Positions 21,601 through 33,310 of a stretch of 64,000 nt of DNA are shown piece by piece. How positions within the stretch are numbered: the stretch's first letter is position 1; every line of letters begins with the position of its first letter. Source of the DNA: Ashinkailepas kermadecensis (Eukaryota; Arthropoda; Thecostraca; Neolepadidae); the NCBI GenBank assembly GCA_034440615.1, contig JAOTOM010003653.1:62001-126000 (forward strand), written 5' to 3'. The notes beneath the pieces were generated by a model. It was not told the DNA's origin, did not search any database, and saw only the letters and a list, made by a program, of their open reading frames with translations. The position numbers were made by a program, and so were the translations under genes.

Positions 21601-23256
21601 AAAATATGGGTCTCTGAAGGCACGTCGAGCCGTGTTCCCGTCGTTAGACGTACCTGAACCTCAGCACATGGCTGATCAGCACATGGCTGATCCACGACAA
21701 GACCCAGTCTCTCCCGGAACTGCTGCTGTAATTCCTTCCTTCTTTCTTTCACATGCATCTTGTTTTCTTCGCCAGACACTGCCCACACTTTGATCTCCAG
21801 GCGGTAAGAAATGTGGAGAAGGCACTCAAAACATCGAATCCAGGCACCCATAGTTAAGAGACCGAGCTGGCATGTACCCTCGCGGGCAGGTCGAGCCGCG
21901 GCAGCAGACAAGTCATCTATCTGATGAGGTGTGCACCCACAGGTGCATGTCATGCTCCTGCCGGTGTTGGTCGGAGCGTTCGTCACCTTGCCGTCAATCA
22001 TGGTGAGTTGAAAATTGTACGCCACTCTGAGACTGGTGCCGTCTGTTGCGGCGACGTAGGTCGGCCTCAGTAGACGTATCTCGGATTTAACACTGTCTCG
22101 TTCCTTCCGGGAGGCCTCTGCTATCTCGCGCCTGTACTGGATCCGCAACGGCCGGCAGAAGCGGATTGAAGACGGCGTGGGTTGGTCCAGACGCAAGTGC
22201 CACCCACTGTTAGTTGCAAAGGCACCAAAGTGGTACAGAACATATTTTGTTCTGCAGCTGCAGTTCTGCATCGCCGTCTGCCATCTGTTTGTATACAGCT
22301 TGCCCTGTGGCCTCGTCAAATTCCAATTTGACGTGAAGCACGGCCGAAGTGCAGGTGTTGTATGACGTCGACTGCTGGTCGGCAGGTGAAGCTGAGTCCA
22401 TACGGGCGACAGACGGCAGACATGCCACCAGCCGCTGCGTCGTATGATCCAAGAGAGCCTGTAGAGGCACCTCAGCTGACGTCTCGGTGAATTGCATGCT
22501 GCTGACTGCCGGATAACACTCTACCTTGGCCTCATGCACCTTTTCATAGGCAGGCAGGATGTCTGTCTTCGCCACATCATTCGTCACTCGGCGGACCATA
22601 CGGTAGCCGTGCACAGACAAGTCAGCTGACACACACATTGCCAGCGCCCGGTCTCCTGACACGCGCTTGGGTTGGCTCACTTTTGAGCTTCTGAGAGCCC
22701 GACGAATCTTGCTGGGCCGATTCGGTTATTCCCACACCTGTCGCAGCACGAAAGCCGCGTCCTTCATGCCCTCAGCACAAGCACTTTGCCTAGCAGCCTC
22801 CACGAGCTACAGAGAACTGTGCTGTTGAGCAACTCTTGAGGACGCCCGATGCTGAGAACGGGCGCTGAGCTGATTGTAGATTCTACCTGGTCGCCCTCGC
22901 GCTCCCTCCACGGCCTCGTCATCAAGGCAAGTCTTGGCTTCATCATCACTCACAACGTGGTCACAACGCTTCAGGGACACGTAGAACACCTTGTCTCCCG
23001 AATGATAAGTCGCAAACAGACTTCTGAATTTACCCCGGGCTCGCTCACACTTAACCGACTTTCCTTTTAAGTTCTTGGTGATCAAGTCGGTCGCCTTTTT
23101 CGTGTCCACAATCGACGACTCACTCGGGAGATAGTCCTGAGGGATTTTCTCCATAACCAACTGCAAACTATAAGTAAATGCATGAGCATAATAGTTTCCA
23201 CGCCCAGCACTGGTTAACAAGTCCACTAATTCCTCTCTGCTGACACGCACCTCCAT
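21600..23256 (-). pseudogene. RAG1/Transib-core-like transposase, broken and 3'-truncated
   Basis: The first ATG is at 23256 (MEVRVSREELVDLL). One frame runs to about 22215 with in-frame stops at 22807-22809 (TAG) and about 22728 (TAA). It holds GRPGRIYNQLSARS, KRVSGDRALAM, ILPAYEKVHEAKVECYP, LQALLDHTTQRL and FDEATGQAVYKQ (D at about 22315-22317). A frameshift near 22220-22240 leads to WHLRLDQPTPSSIRFCRPLR, LTMIDGKVTNAPTNTG (D at about 21993-21995), a CTCGCTP cysteine cluster and GAWIRCFECLLHISYRLEI. A second frameshift near 21655 leads to GTSNDGNTARRAF (21616-21654). This order parallels the RAG1 core: first Asp; P-P-S-x-x-C-P before the second Asp; a CxxC cluster; a GN-x-AR-motif. In RAG1 the third catalytic residue is a glutamate further on; that region is missing here. 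The assignment is by recalled family pattern, so moderate confidence. Confidence 0.6.
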
Positions 23257-24055
23257 ATTCACTGTACGCAAAATCCAACCACACTGACCCGACCATTACA
23301 GCCAAGGACAGTTCCTCTGCCATGGGAAACGCTCCAAGTGACCTATCTCGACTCAGTCGCCTCGTCAGTTAGGGGAGATTTTTTGCACAGCGACCGCTGG
23401 ATCAGGCTAACCGGTCAAAACACCCCGCCAGCAGGCGCGTCGCGGCGTCCGACTGGGGCTTCCCCGTGCCGGCCACCGCATCGCACCGCGACCTGCCGGG
23501 ACACAATTTATCACTATCGGTGTTAGAGCAGATAGGTGCAGCTGAAACTTACTGTACATATAGTCAAATGATCGCTGATTTCATTGGGATTGGTCTCTGG
23601 TTGTGCGCTGTTGTGCGTTTTTTAAACCTTAATCGAACTTGGAGGTACTATAAATTTAACGACTGTTGTAATTACTTATTTTTTTAATCAAAAATATAAT
23701 ATTGTGAATCGCTCTATGCCTTTTTGAATTGCTTAACGCATTGAGAATGTTCTCAGCTATCATTTAATACCTCACTTGTCCAGGTTTTTAGAATGCATCT
23801 TACCTTTATCAGTCGTTAAACTCCGACAACATTTGTGCACGCGTGCATCGTTTTTTTCCACACGTAATGTCCATGTTCATGGACTTGTTACTATATCAAA
23901 TTTTGTGAAAATTTTCATAAAAACTGTGACCTGGTGTGCGTCAAGCGTTTGCTGATGTCATGGCGCCACGAATATGACATCAAAAAATGGTCGAGAAATG
24001 CTTTTCTGGCCAGTTTTTTTCCTTGAGTTATCACAATGTGCAATGGTGTGGCTCC
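23257..24055. other. Unassigned, AT-rich in its second half
   Basis: No recognised features. The 23300-23530 part is GC-rich, then AT-rich. No terminal inverted repeat for the RAG1-like remnant could be identified. Confidence 0.4.
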
Positions 24056-24240
24056 TCTCCAGAACAGACCACAGTGGTACACCGTACCACCATGATTAAC
24101 ACCAGTGGTGAGACGTGTCACCACAAGAAACCAATGGTGTATGTTGCCACCGCAGCGTACATCAATGGTATGCATTGCCACCACAGGGTACACCAATGGT
24201 GCGTATTGCCACCGCAGGGTACACCAATGCATGGTGTACG
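24056..24240. repeat. Minisatellite, 31-bp unit, 3 clear and 2 diverged copies
   Basis: Clear units start at 24136, 24167 and 24198 and share TTGCCACCGCAGGGTACACC. More diverged copies with ACCACAGTGGTACACC and GTCACCACAAGAAACC precede them. A GTGGGATTTCAC-like palindromic stretch (TAGGTGGGA...TCCCACCTA) follows at 24269-24333. Confidence 0.8.
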
Positions 24241-24865
24241 CTACAACAGGGCCTCCTCCAACATGTTAACTAGGTGGGATGCGTCCCACCTAGTGTCGTG
24301 AAATCCCACCTAGTGGAGTTAAAAATCCCACCTCGCCAAAGGGATACTCAATGGAGGAAGCAGCCCAAAAACCTTCGTATAGTTCCGGCAGCAGAAGTGA
24401 CTTTGTCCTTGGAACGGTGCATTTTTATCAGGAAGGAAAATGGTAGTAAGTTGGCAGCATTTATACTGAGGTAAAAGCAACGAGGAAGGCTCAAATGTGA
24501 AATGCTTCTGTAAAAAATGCATGTTACAAAGTCAGCAATTGGGTCTATTAACAGTAGTATAACAAAAACATGACATTCTAGACATTCACGCACACCACAG
24601 AAGAGCGGGGCGAAGTGAGCGGCCGCATGACATGAGTGACGAGAGCTAGATATTAATTTGTGGTCTTTTCTTCGATGTTGCTAAAATGAAGAGACAGACG
24701 AAGCTAGATGCCTTCGCAAAACAGACAAGGTGTATAACGTGGTGGAATGCTGATCGGTTTTCCTCCCCCAGTCGACACTACCCCCTTTCCCCGGGAAAAG
24801 GGGCAGTTGCCCCCCCCCCCCTGAGAGGTTATGGGGCCCCCAAGAACCGCATCGTGGTTCTGAAA
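24241..24865. other. Short imperfect palindromes, otherwise unassigned
   Basis: TCCCACCTAG occurs at about 24286 and 24305 and, inverted, as CTAGGTGGGA at about 24269, so small hairpins can form. A run of about 13 C lies at 24811-24823. No genes seen. Confidence 0.4.
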
Positions 24866-26960
24866 AAAATTGCACCTGGCCCCCTAAAAATCTTACTGGG
24901 ACCCCAAAAATTCACACCGGGACACCTGAAAAGCACCTTGAGCACACCACAAAGTTGCGTGGGCCCCTGTAAATGTCCCCGGGGGACCAAAATCGCATTG
25001 GTGTCGCTGAACATCACATTGCGTGGGCCCAAAAAATCGTTCAGTGACCTCTAGGAAAGACTCTTTGGGCTTCAAAATGTGGGACCACGCCCCTAAAAAG
25101 TGGCACAGGGGCCCGTGAAAATCACGTTGGGGGCCTCGAAAGGTCGGGCCGGCGCCCACGAAATGGCGTTCAGAACCGAAAAAGTCTGGCCGGGCTCCAG
25201 GAAATCTTGTTGGGGGCCGAAAAGTCGTGCCAGGGTCACTGAAAGTCATGCTGTGGACCCGAAAAGGTTGGGCCAGGCCCCTAAAAATTGCGCTTGTCCC
25301 CAAAAAGTTTGACCGGGCCCCCGAAAATTACGCCGGTGGCCTCAAAAGTTCGTGCCTGGCCTCGGCACCTGAAAATCATGCTGAGGAAAAACAGTGATGT
25401 CGGTGTCCTTGAAAATAGTGTTGGAGCCTCAAAAAGACAGGTCGGACCCCGGGACATTTCGTTGGGGGCCTCAAAAGTTCGCGCCTGGGCACATGAAAAT
25501 CACACATAGGGCTCGACAGTTCGCACCAGGGAAAAACATCTCATCGGGGCCCCAAGGAAATGAAGCCGGGCAATGAAAAACCAATCCGGACACGAAGAAT
25601 CACTCTGTTGCGCTAACAATCACGCCAAAAGCCCCCAAAGCGTTTTGGGCCCCAAAAACGTGTCGATACCGCTAAACCTCGCACTATGGATCCAAGCAAA
25701 TGACGCCGGGGCCCAAAACGTCGCACACGGGCCCTAAAAAGTCTCATCGCAGCCCGTGCAAATCACACTTGGGGCCCAAAAGGTCGCGAAGGGGCCCAAA
25801 AGTCGCAGCCACCCCACACACATTAATTCTTACCCGGAATACACTCTGCGGTCTCATAAATCACGTCAATTACCCCCTCCCCCCTCCAAAAAAAAGAAAC
25901 GTCGGGACCCGGAAAAGAAAATTGACGAGCCACCGAAAAAAATCGCACTGGGAGCCCGAAGAATCGTACCGGGGCCCGCAAATATCGCACAGGGGCCTTG
26001 GAAGAATATAGCTCCAACACCCAAAAAATCACACTGCGACTCAATCGAATCAATCTGAGCACCGGAATATTAAGACCGGGTCCGAAAGAAAATTATCCGA
26101 GGGTCTTTCGACTCTGGAGGGTGTCATCAGCTGAACAAAAAACTCGATGAGCAGCCGCAGTGACGTACCAAAGGGGGAAAATGCCTCCCCTCCATTTTCT
26201 GAGTGGGATAGTCTCCCAAGAATCGTGCCGGGGTCCCGCAAAATCGCGCTGGGCTCTACAATTTCGTATCGGGCCATCCGAATTCGCGTAGGGGCACCGA
26301 ATAAATAAAGCGGGCCCAGAAAACTTGCGCTGGGGCCGGAAAATTTGCGCCGGGCCCGCCTACATCGCGTTATGGAGGCCCAGCTAAGCACAACGCGCCC
26401 CGCGAACTCCCGGCGGTCTCTCAAATATCGCGTTCGAGAACAAGAATTCCTGTTGGTAGTCTAAAAAAATTGTGTCATGACATCAAGAACTCCCGACGGG
26501 GCTTCCAAAAATTTACATCGAGGGCCGAAATAGGCACAGCGTGGCCCCAAAAGTCGCATCGGGTCCCGACAATGATCAATCCGAAACCCTCCAAAATAAG
26601 GAGTGATTCCCAAAAAATAGATGTATGAGCCAGGAAAATTGCTCTGGATCCCCAAACATAGCGCCAGATGCCCACAAAAATCGCACTGCACCAAAAAAAA
26701 CGCACTGGAGCTTTACAAATCACGGCGAGATCCAAAAATATGGCACCGGTGGTACAAAAAATCAGGCCGAGTTTCGGACACTACAAAAATCAGAAGAGGT
26801 CCCAAAAATCGCGTCGAGCTCAGAATACTGGCGTCGGGTACCCAGAACCACGCCTGGGCCCGAAAAGTCGCTACGGCAACCCCCAAAGTCGTGCTGGAGT
26901 CCCACAAATGTACGTCAGAAGCACCAAATAAACACAACAGTACCTTAAGAGCATAACGGG
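24866..26960. repeat. Very degenerate tandem array, about 21-bp period, roughly 100 units
   Basis: From about 24866 a pattern of GGGGCCC followed by AAAAAT/GAAAA and a CG-containing pyrimidine-purine stretch recurs close to every 21 bp. Typical units: TGGGACCCCAAAAATTCACA, CGGGCTCCAGGAAATCTTGT, AGGCCCCTAAAAATTGCGCT. Substitutions are heavy, and phase slips occur more often after 25.6 kb. Since 21 is a multiple of three, translated frames show a 7-residue periodicity (G-P-x-K-x-x-x on plus; F-x-G-P-x-x-x on minus) in frames of 60-136 codons. I read this as an ancient minisatellite. A decayed protein repeat is the alternative. Confidence 0.75.
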
Positions 26961-28499
26961 AGGCAGAAAAGGCACCGGACCCTCAAAGTGCACCTAGTCT
27001 CACAAAGCCCCACAAGAAGCAGGACTCTCGCAGCTCAGCTGACGCGGCTGCCAAAGAACGCAGTTTAATCTTGATATTATACACCGTTGTGTGGTATTTA
27101 ATTTCTTCTTGCTCATCTTTTGACTTGACCGAATGGCCGCGGCACCAGAAGTTTAGTGACTCGTTTGGGCCAATTATCTACAGCTAATCCAGTTGCTGCG
27201 CGGCTGCCTGGTGGCCGCCGGACGACAGGACGGCAAGAGAGCGCGCCGTGAACTGCGCGTCTGCCTGTTGTTCACGATAATCTGCGGCAGTGCAGCAGTG
27301 CGGCAGCCCCAGCTGCCTCCGTCCTGCATCATGGGTCGGCAGCGCACACAGGTGGTGGAGACTGGTGGCCGTCGGGCCACCGACCTTGACTGACGACGAC
27401 TCCTCCGACCAGGTGTCGACCACCAGCCGCCGCTGCTGCTGCCGGCCACTGGCCAGAGCGCCACTGTCCGGCCAGTCTGTGAAGGTTTTCAGTCACCATC
27501 TGCACCCAGCTTTGGCTGCAGCTGCCCTGTCCACCACGGAGGTTGGCGATACACTACCTGCAGGCCGCTGTTCGTAACGAGCGCACGGTCGGTCCGCACT
27601 ACCATTGTAACGACAGCACGCACGGTCTGTACTCCGTACGTAGCGAGCGTATGTACGAACTGTCTCTTCCTACCATTCGGCAGCAGAATGTGCATTCTTT
27701 CTGTACGTACAGGCGATGCCGGCTGGGGTGGAGTGGATGCCGATTGTGACCTCATTTGCCCCTGGCGACATTGACCTAGGGTCATGAAATGTATACTGCT
27801 GCGAGTTCACTACAGCCGTAATTCCTCCAAATTATGTCCTAGTTAAAGTAGTTTCAGAGATCTTATGGTGAGCATTATGTGAAAGGAATGTTGACCAGGG
27901 ATCTTCTGTACTTCCTACGGTAACGTTGCTTGTACTAGAAATGTAACGGAATGTGGTGCGTACGGAATCGGGCTGTTGAAATAAACAACTGGATATGGAT
28001 GCAATGTTTTCATGGCGTCACAAATCCTCCCTGTGAGGTAGGTGTATGACCACTTTGATTCGTGGATACCAAACGTTGAATGCCGGCAGAAAGTGAGAGG
28101 TTTTACTGCAGGGCAGCGTGAAGCTATCATGGAACCATGTCCGTGGCTCCAGTTCATCAGTATCCCATTCAATTGATTCTGGGCCAGGGGCGGATACGCT
28201 GGGGGTATGTGTCCCCAGTGTCCCCTCAGGTTTTCGGCCAGAGTTACGCATTGAATGAAGTCTGACCTTTAGTGCGCTCGAATGCCCCCCTAAAATTTTT
28301 CACACCGAAATCACCCTTCCAGAGACAAAAAGTTCCAAGATGACAATTCTAGATGGTCGAATTGGACATTCATTGCATGAGTAGGCTTTAACTGAGTATT
28401 CCCCCTCCTTACTTTCATAGACAGATATTAGTACATCAATCAATGTATATGATGGTGTAAAATAACATAAAATGCAACATTAACCAACAGCCCTGACCG
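26961..28499. other. Unassigned; GC-rich at 27.2-27.8 kb
   Basis: The part at 27180-27780 is GC-rich and has overlapping frames of 66-98 codons without recognisable domains. Nothing else recognised. Confidence 0.4.
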
Positions 28500-28605
28500 T
28501 TAACGACTATATGATCGGGGTTAAAAGTGCAGAGATTCCGGGATTCGAACCAGCCATCACCCGTACAGAAAACGGCCTCATCAACCAACTGCGCCAGCTG
28601 CCGGT
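28500..28605 (-). repeat. tRNA-derived SINE head
   Basis: On the minus strand, a box A-like TGGCGCAGTTGG (28597-28586) and a box B-like GGTTCGAATCC (about 28551-28541) are spaced about 46 bp apart, as in pol III tRNA promoters. The sequence between does not fold into a good anticodon arm and the acceptor ends do not pair well. So a tRNA-derived SINE is more likely than a functional tRNA. The minus-strand continuation is AT-rich. Confidence 0.55.
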
Positions 28606-31157
28606 GCAACACCGACAGGAATACGCGATGTAGAGCATGCCTACTGGATAGATCTTCATCGCCTCGCCAATTTCCGACGAACTGGCGTATGCTCGTTACT
28701 GCCACCTTTAAATAAAACATCATCGCTTCAACTTTGATTGAACTAATAGCACAGTGCTTGCAACATGTTAAAACCTATAGTATCCTTTAATATTAGTATG
28801 GTTTCTGGAAGCAATTACCTACTCTACTTAAAATCAGCCTGAAAGGTCAGCTACATCATGATTTTAAAAAGGACATATTAAACATGAACCCAAATTAAAC
28901 ATCTCCAATTAATATTGGGTTTTATTTTTTTAAAGGTGTACAGTGAAGTTTTTATCCAGGGTATATACCGAATTACCGAATAGAAAGGTGAACATAAAAA
29001 ACGATGTTATATCTAGACCACTAGACCTTATCAAACAGTACAAACAATTATGACAGCCTAAGCATAAGAAGGTTGACATGCAAGCCATTATGTTACTCAA
29101 TCCAGACACGAATCAGATGGCAACGTTAATATAGTTGGGCACGATGCCTAGCTGTTTTTCAGAACCGGAACTTCCTCTTATTGTACATGAATCCGAAACT
29201 ACACGGTCGGGATGATCTCGAGTTCGACGGATGGTACCAACCCCAGACACAGATCATCAGTTCTACCCAGCAAGGTATGATTGTTTTGGTCCTGAACAAG
29301 AAACAGATCATCAGTTCTACCCAGCAATGTATAATTGTGATGGCTACGAAATGTTCACCCGATGGAGTACTTCGGGTTTGTTTAAAGGCCTGATCGCGAG
29401 GGCACTTACTGGACGCGTCGGGATCGTGCGCGTGCGAGGGTCGGTGACGTGATCACGAGTGAGATGGTGCTTGCCAACAGGAAGACAGCAAGTTGTTAAG
29501 ACGCGTATGGCGCGTCAAAAGCAGAGACGTCAAATCGATTTGGGTGTCCGCTTTTGACTCGGCTGCGCACGTTGCCCGGCACGGGGTGCAGGGCAGTGTA
29601 TACTTATGTGCGTGGTGGACGCAGCGCGTGCACGATTGTCGCTACATGACTGCATGACCACGCAGGTGCATGGATGGCCGCGTTGACGATCGGAAAGTTG
29701 CAGGGTAAGTTTTTCTTTAATTTGATGTGCATTGTGTCATTTTGGTATGCTTCATTCGTTCATTTCACTTTCATTGTCTTAATGCAAATCTACCAACCAC
29801 AATGATACGAACTGAGTGCGCCGCAATTAGCCAATTTGGCGTGAACTTGCGTTTGCCGGTCTGGATCTTGGCGATTAAGGTCATTCGTGGCAATGGCACA
29901 CTAGCACTTGGAACCGACAGGCATTGGACAGTCAGTTAGTTATAGAATGACGTCGACAGTCATGCGAATAAGACACGCGTGTAAGCGCGTAACCGCGTTA
30001 AAAAGTGCCTGTGTGATCGAGCCTTAGCATATCCCCGAACCGTTCATTGCAACGCAGCCTGATCGGACGTTTCGTCCCCCGAACGTAGGCGACAGCTTGG
30101 CCAGCACAAATTGTACATTTTATCCAGTAAACCTTGCGTTTTCACCGTACGTCTGCCCGCTAAATTGTACTTAAAACTACATGTTATGTTACCTGAAGGT
30201 GGGGCAACAGCCAACCGCACCAGCAAACTCCTTAGCATCACGGCTTTGCAACATGTACATTTAGGCTGTCTGCTCAGGTATATGTATGTGCCTTTATGTG
30301 CTTAGGCCGTCTACATGTATTGCGCTGTTTCTTGGTGGTATGTCGTCGAAATAGAGTCCCATTTGTCGTATTCAGTTTTATTTGGTAATATTTTGCTAGA
30401 AAAAGCCAATATTCACCTGAAAACGATATTACTGATCATGTTCCTCACCACATCACTCCGTAAATTGAACTTTCTGTCATTGTTCTAAGCCGGTGGTGGG
30501 CATCTTGGTTTGATCTTGCCAGGTAGTTCTCAATTCAGTTGTGTGGGATATATAGAGGTGTAGCTGTATTAACCTGTTGGGTATTATTTGCATGACGTTT
30601 GTGTGACCAGCTTATTATAGGCTACAAATTCTCCACAACAAGGATGTCTTCAGATGTTTGATCTTGGAGCGATTCATTCCTGCTCTGTGGCTGCGTGTTT
30701 GGAATAAACTTACACTACGCAATTCGATGCTGCAATGCACGACGTACCCTTTCAGGTATCATACTGTAAACAACTCATGTGGTTGGTGCAACAGTAAACA
30801 CAGAGTTAATGTTACCATATGATATAATTAGTAGCCGAATACAGGGAGAATGATACTTCGAGAGAGACAAGTGTATCAATATTCGGATTATGTTTCATGA
30901 ATACAATTCCACTAGCATGCAGAACATTGCGCTTCCATCAGTATGAGTTGAAATATAATAATCTCGTGTCCTATCCAACCATCCGACAACAGCTCCGTTT
31001 TCGATGAGTCACAGCGTGCACACATTATCACCTCTGCACTAGCCAATGACGTTCCTGCCATTGATTCCGTCGCAGGAGTAAGTCGGCGTAAACCGCCCTC
31101 CAAGCACAGTTCGTTCAACGCTGTCCTACCCCACAGAGTCAATAGGAGTGGGATCGC
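28606..31157. other. Unassigned non-coding DNA
   Basis: No recognised gene. A 33-bp phrase (CAGATCATCAGTTCTACC) is duplicated at about 29250 and 29304, inside a 73-codon frame (29231-29452) that reads DHQFYPA twice. Too little to call a gene. Confidence 0.35.
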
Positions 31158-31390
31158 AGATTTCACATGATGGCGCATAGGTGTAGGTGTCTGAACATTA
31201 TTGGGAGGGCACAATGTATGGAGGCAATGGGCGGGCCGAAATGGATTGGGGTGGGGCTGGAGGGTGGTCATAGCACATATGATCTCATGTTAATAGCTGA
31301 AATTATTTGGAGGGCAAGGCTAGCATGGCGTGGGGGGCATCTAAAAAAATAATACAAAGCTGCATCCCTGTGGTGGCGTCTTGTAATGGT
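31158..31390 (+). repeat. Dispersed repeat, related to 63195-63410 in reverse
   Basis: Shares GTAGGTGTCTGAACATTA, TTGGGAGGGCA, CATGTTAA-AG-T-AAATT, a GGGTGGGGGGCA-like stretch and ATACAAAGCT with the reverse complement of 63195-63410. Non-coding and diverged. The family is not recognised. Confidence 0.6.
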
Positions 31391-31651
31391 AAGTTAAATT
31401 TGAAGGATTTCTGATTCGGACCGGAAGGAACGGTGCCCTTACCCCACCATACTCGCATACTCTCATGCATGCAGTTCGCACAATTCGTTATCTCTTGAAG
31501 TTATGGGTCACTTTCTGTTAATAAGATGGGTGGGTCGCATTTTTATTGCCTACACCCGCATACCATAATGAGACACAGCTTGTGTTAAATTTCACTTAAA
31601 ATAGACCTTCCGAACCATACACACGCTTTCAGTGAATTGATGGGAACTCGT
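31391..31651. other. Spacer, nothing recognised
   Basis: Nothing recognised. Confidence 0.4.
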
Positions 31652-31830
31652 TGGCAGCGGGTGTTCGTGACCCCACTGCGGAAGCGATGTCAGCGGGTGT
31701 TCGTGACCCCACTGCGGAGGTGATGTCAGCGGGTGTTCGTGACCCCACTGCGGGAGCGATGTCAGCGGGTGTTCGTGACTCCACTGCGGAGGCGATGTCA
31801 ACGGGTGTTCGTGACCCCACTGCTGCCACA
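31652..31830. repeat. Minisatellite, 36-bp unit, 5 copies
   Basis: Units begin AGCGGGTGTTCGTGACCC and recur every 36 bp (31656, 31692, 31728, 31764, 31800). In a minus frame this reads VGSRTPADIASA-type repeats. Treated as a tandem repeat only. Confidence 0.95.
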
Positions 31831-32479
31831 GTGTGGGTGGGCTTTAGATTTGAGTGTAGTATCAAAACTCGTCTCCTTGTTGCGTCCCACAGTTGTATTT
31901 GAACGAAGCCGGCAATATGTCTTCGGCAACACCAGCCTGGCAGTTGCATAAAATGGGCATCAGCCAGCTTTCAGAGTTGTTAGAGTCAAAGCTCAATTTA
32001 GATCACTCTGGCTTCACTTGCTTTCCTTCAGCGCCAAAAGCTAATGGTCCAAAATTATTAGAGCTGTCCTGAAATTGGAAGGCTCAATCCATGCAGTATT
32101 AGAGGATGATCATAAGAAGAAGAGTGGCTAAGAGAGGATGGTTATGAGCAACGATGCGCTATAATAAACAATCACGAACTAAAACATCCTTTGCATCAGA
32201 GCAGAGGTGCCGAACACTATGTGAACCCTGTCCTGCCCACCGTACATACTTATCAACTTCGTCGGCCCATGCAAACCGGAAAGCCGGATACCAATACTGC
32301 TGAATAATACAATGAAAACATACTTAAATGTTCCATGACATTCACAAACCATATCTACACTTAACAACTCCGGAAGCACTGTAGGTTTTTCAAACACCAT
32401 GCTGTCATATTAAACAAAAGGTAGCATACCACAGTAAAATAAACTTCTGTCACCGTACGCCTTAGCACTGGCTCGTTTT
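31831..32479. other. Unassigned spacer
   Basis: No domain-bearing frame or repeat seen. Confidence 0.4.
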
Positions 32480-33310
32480 CGGATGCTTCACATTTACCGC
32501 GAGGGAGGCAGATGGTTCTTCGTACCATCGGCCGAACCTTTCCCCTGCACAACGGATGTGTGCGCGCGCGATTTAAAGCTCACGCAGGCTTTGGGGCGCC
32601 ATCGATTTTGCGCTGTCTTTGTGAGCAGCGACGCTAGAGCTGACGACGAGTTCACCGTGTATCGATTCTCTTCTGTGGCCGTCACAAAGCCTGACACGCC
32701 GGTGATTTGATCAGCTGGACACGCGACATCAGATATCATCTGCCGCCGCTCATCGGTAGATATCGTGACATTTCGCGACGACGGCGGCGTGGTGAGCACG
32801 AGTGCACGTTCACACCATCAACCGGTCAGGTCAGGCCCGGCACGCAACACGGCCACCACATGTCTGCCCGGTACACGCACACACTGGTACACGCACAGTC
32901 GACGATTGTACATGGTCACTGGTGCCAATATCGCGCCTGTGGCGATGCCCACGGGCGACTCCTCCACTGCCACTTCACAACACTGCGCTGCGCCACTCCC
33001 GCCGCGAAGATGAGCTAGCTCTCCGGTGAACGATGGACTGCCTCGGCGTCGGCGACCTCGCTCCAAATATAAACCTAAGCCAAAAACATCGCGCTGCCGC
33101 CATTTCCAAATTTCCATCAGCCAGCCAGCGAAGGCCGGCCTCTGTCTCCATTCATCGACCCCGAGAGCCCTGTCCCACATACTGCACCCACAGACGGCGA
33201 AGTAGGTCACCGTCCGGAGTGGCCGGCCGGGTCGGACGTCGCCACACGCGCTAACGCTCATCATCGTTCCCTGCTGCAGGTGAGTCGGCCAGAGCGGGAG
33301 AGGGAGGGGA
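32480..33310. promoter_or_regulatory. CpG-rich stretch with a consensus splice donor
   Basis: CpG density is high between about 32500 and 33450. On the plus strand GCAG/GTGAGT occurs at 33276-33285, a perfect donor consensus. A 148-codon minus frame (33264-32818) and a 101-codon minus frame (32799-32494) exist, but I recognise no domain in either. A CpG island with a non-coding first exon is possible. Nothing downstream supports a gene. Confidence 0.25.

Noticed and set aside
29231..29452. Small gene with repeated DHQFYPA
   Set aside because: A 54-bp-spaced duplicate in a 73-codon frame, no family recognised, no start or splice support.
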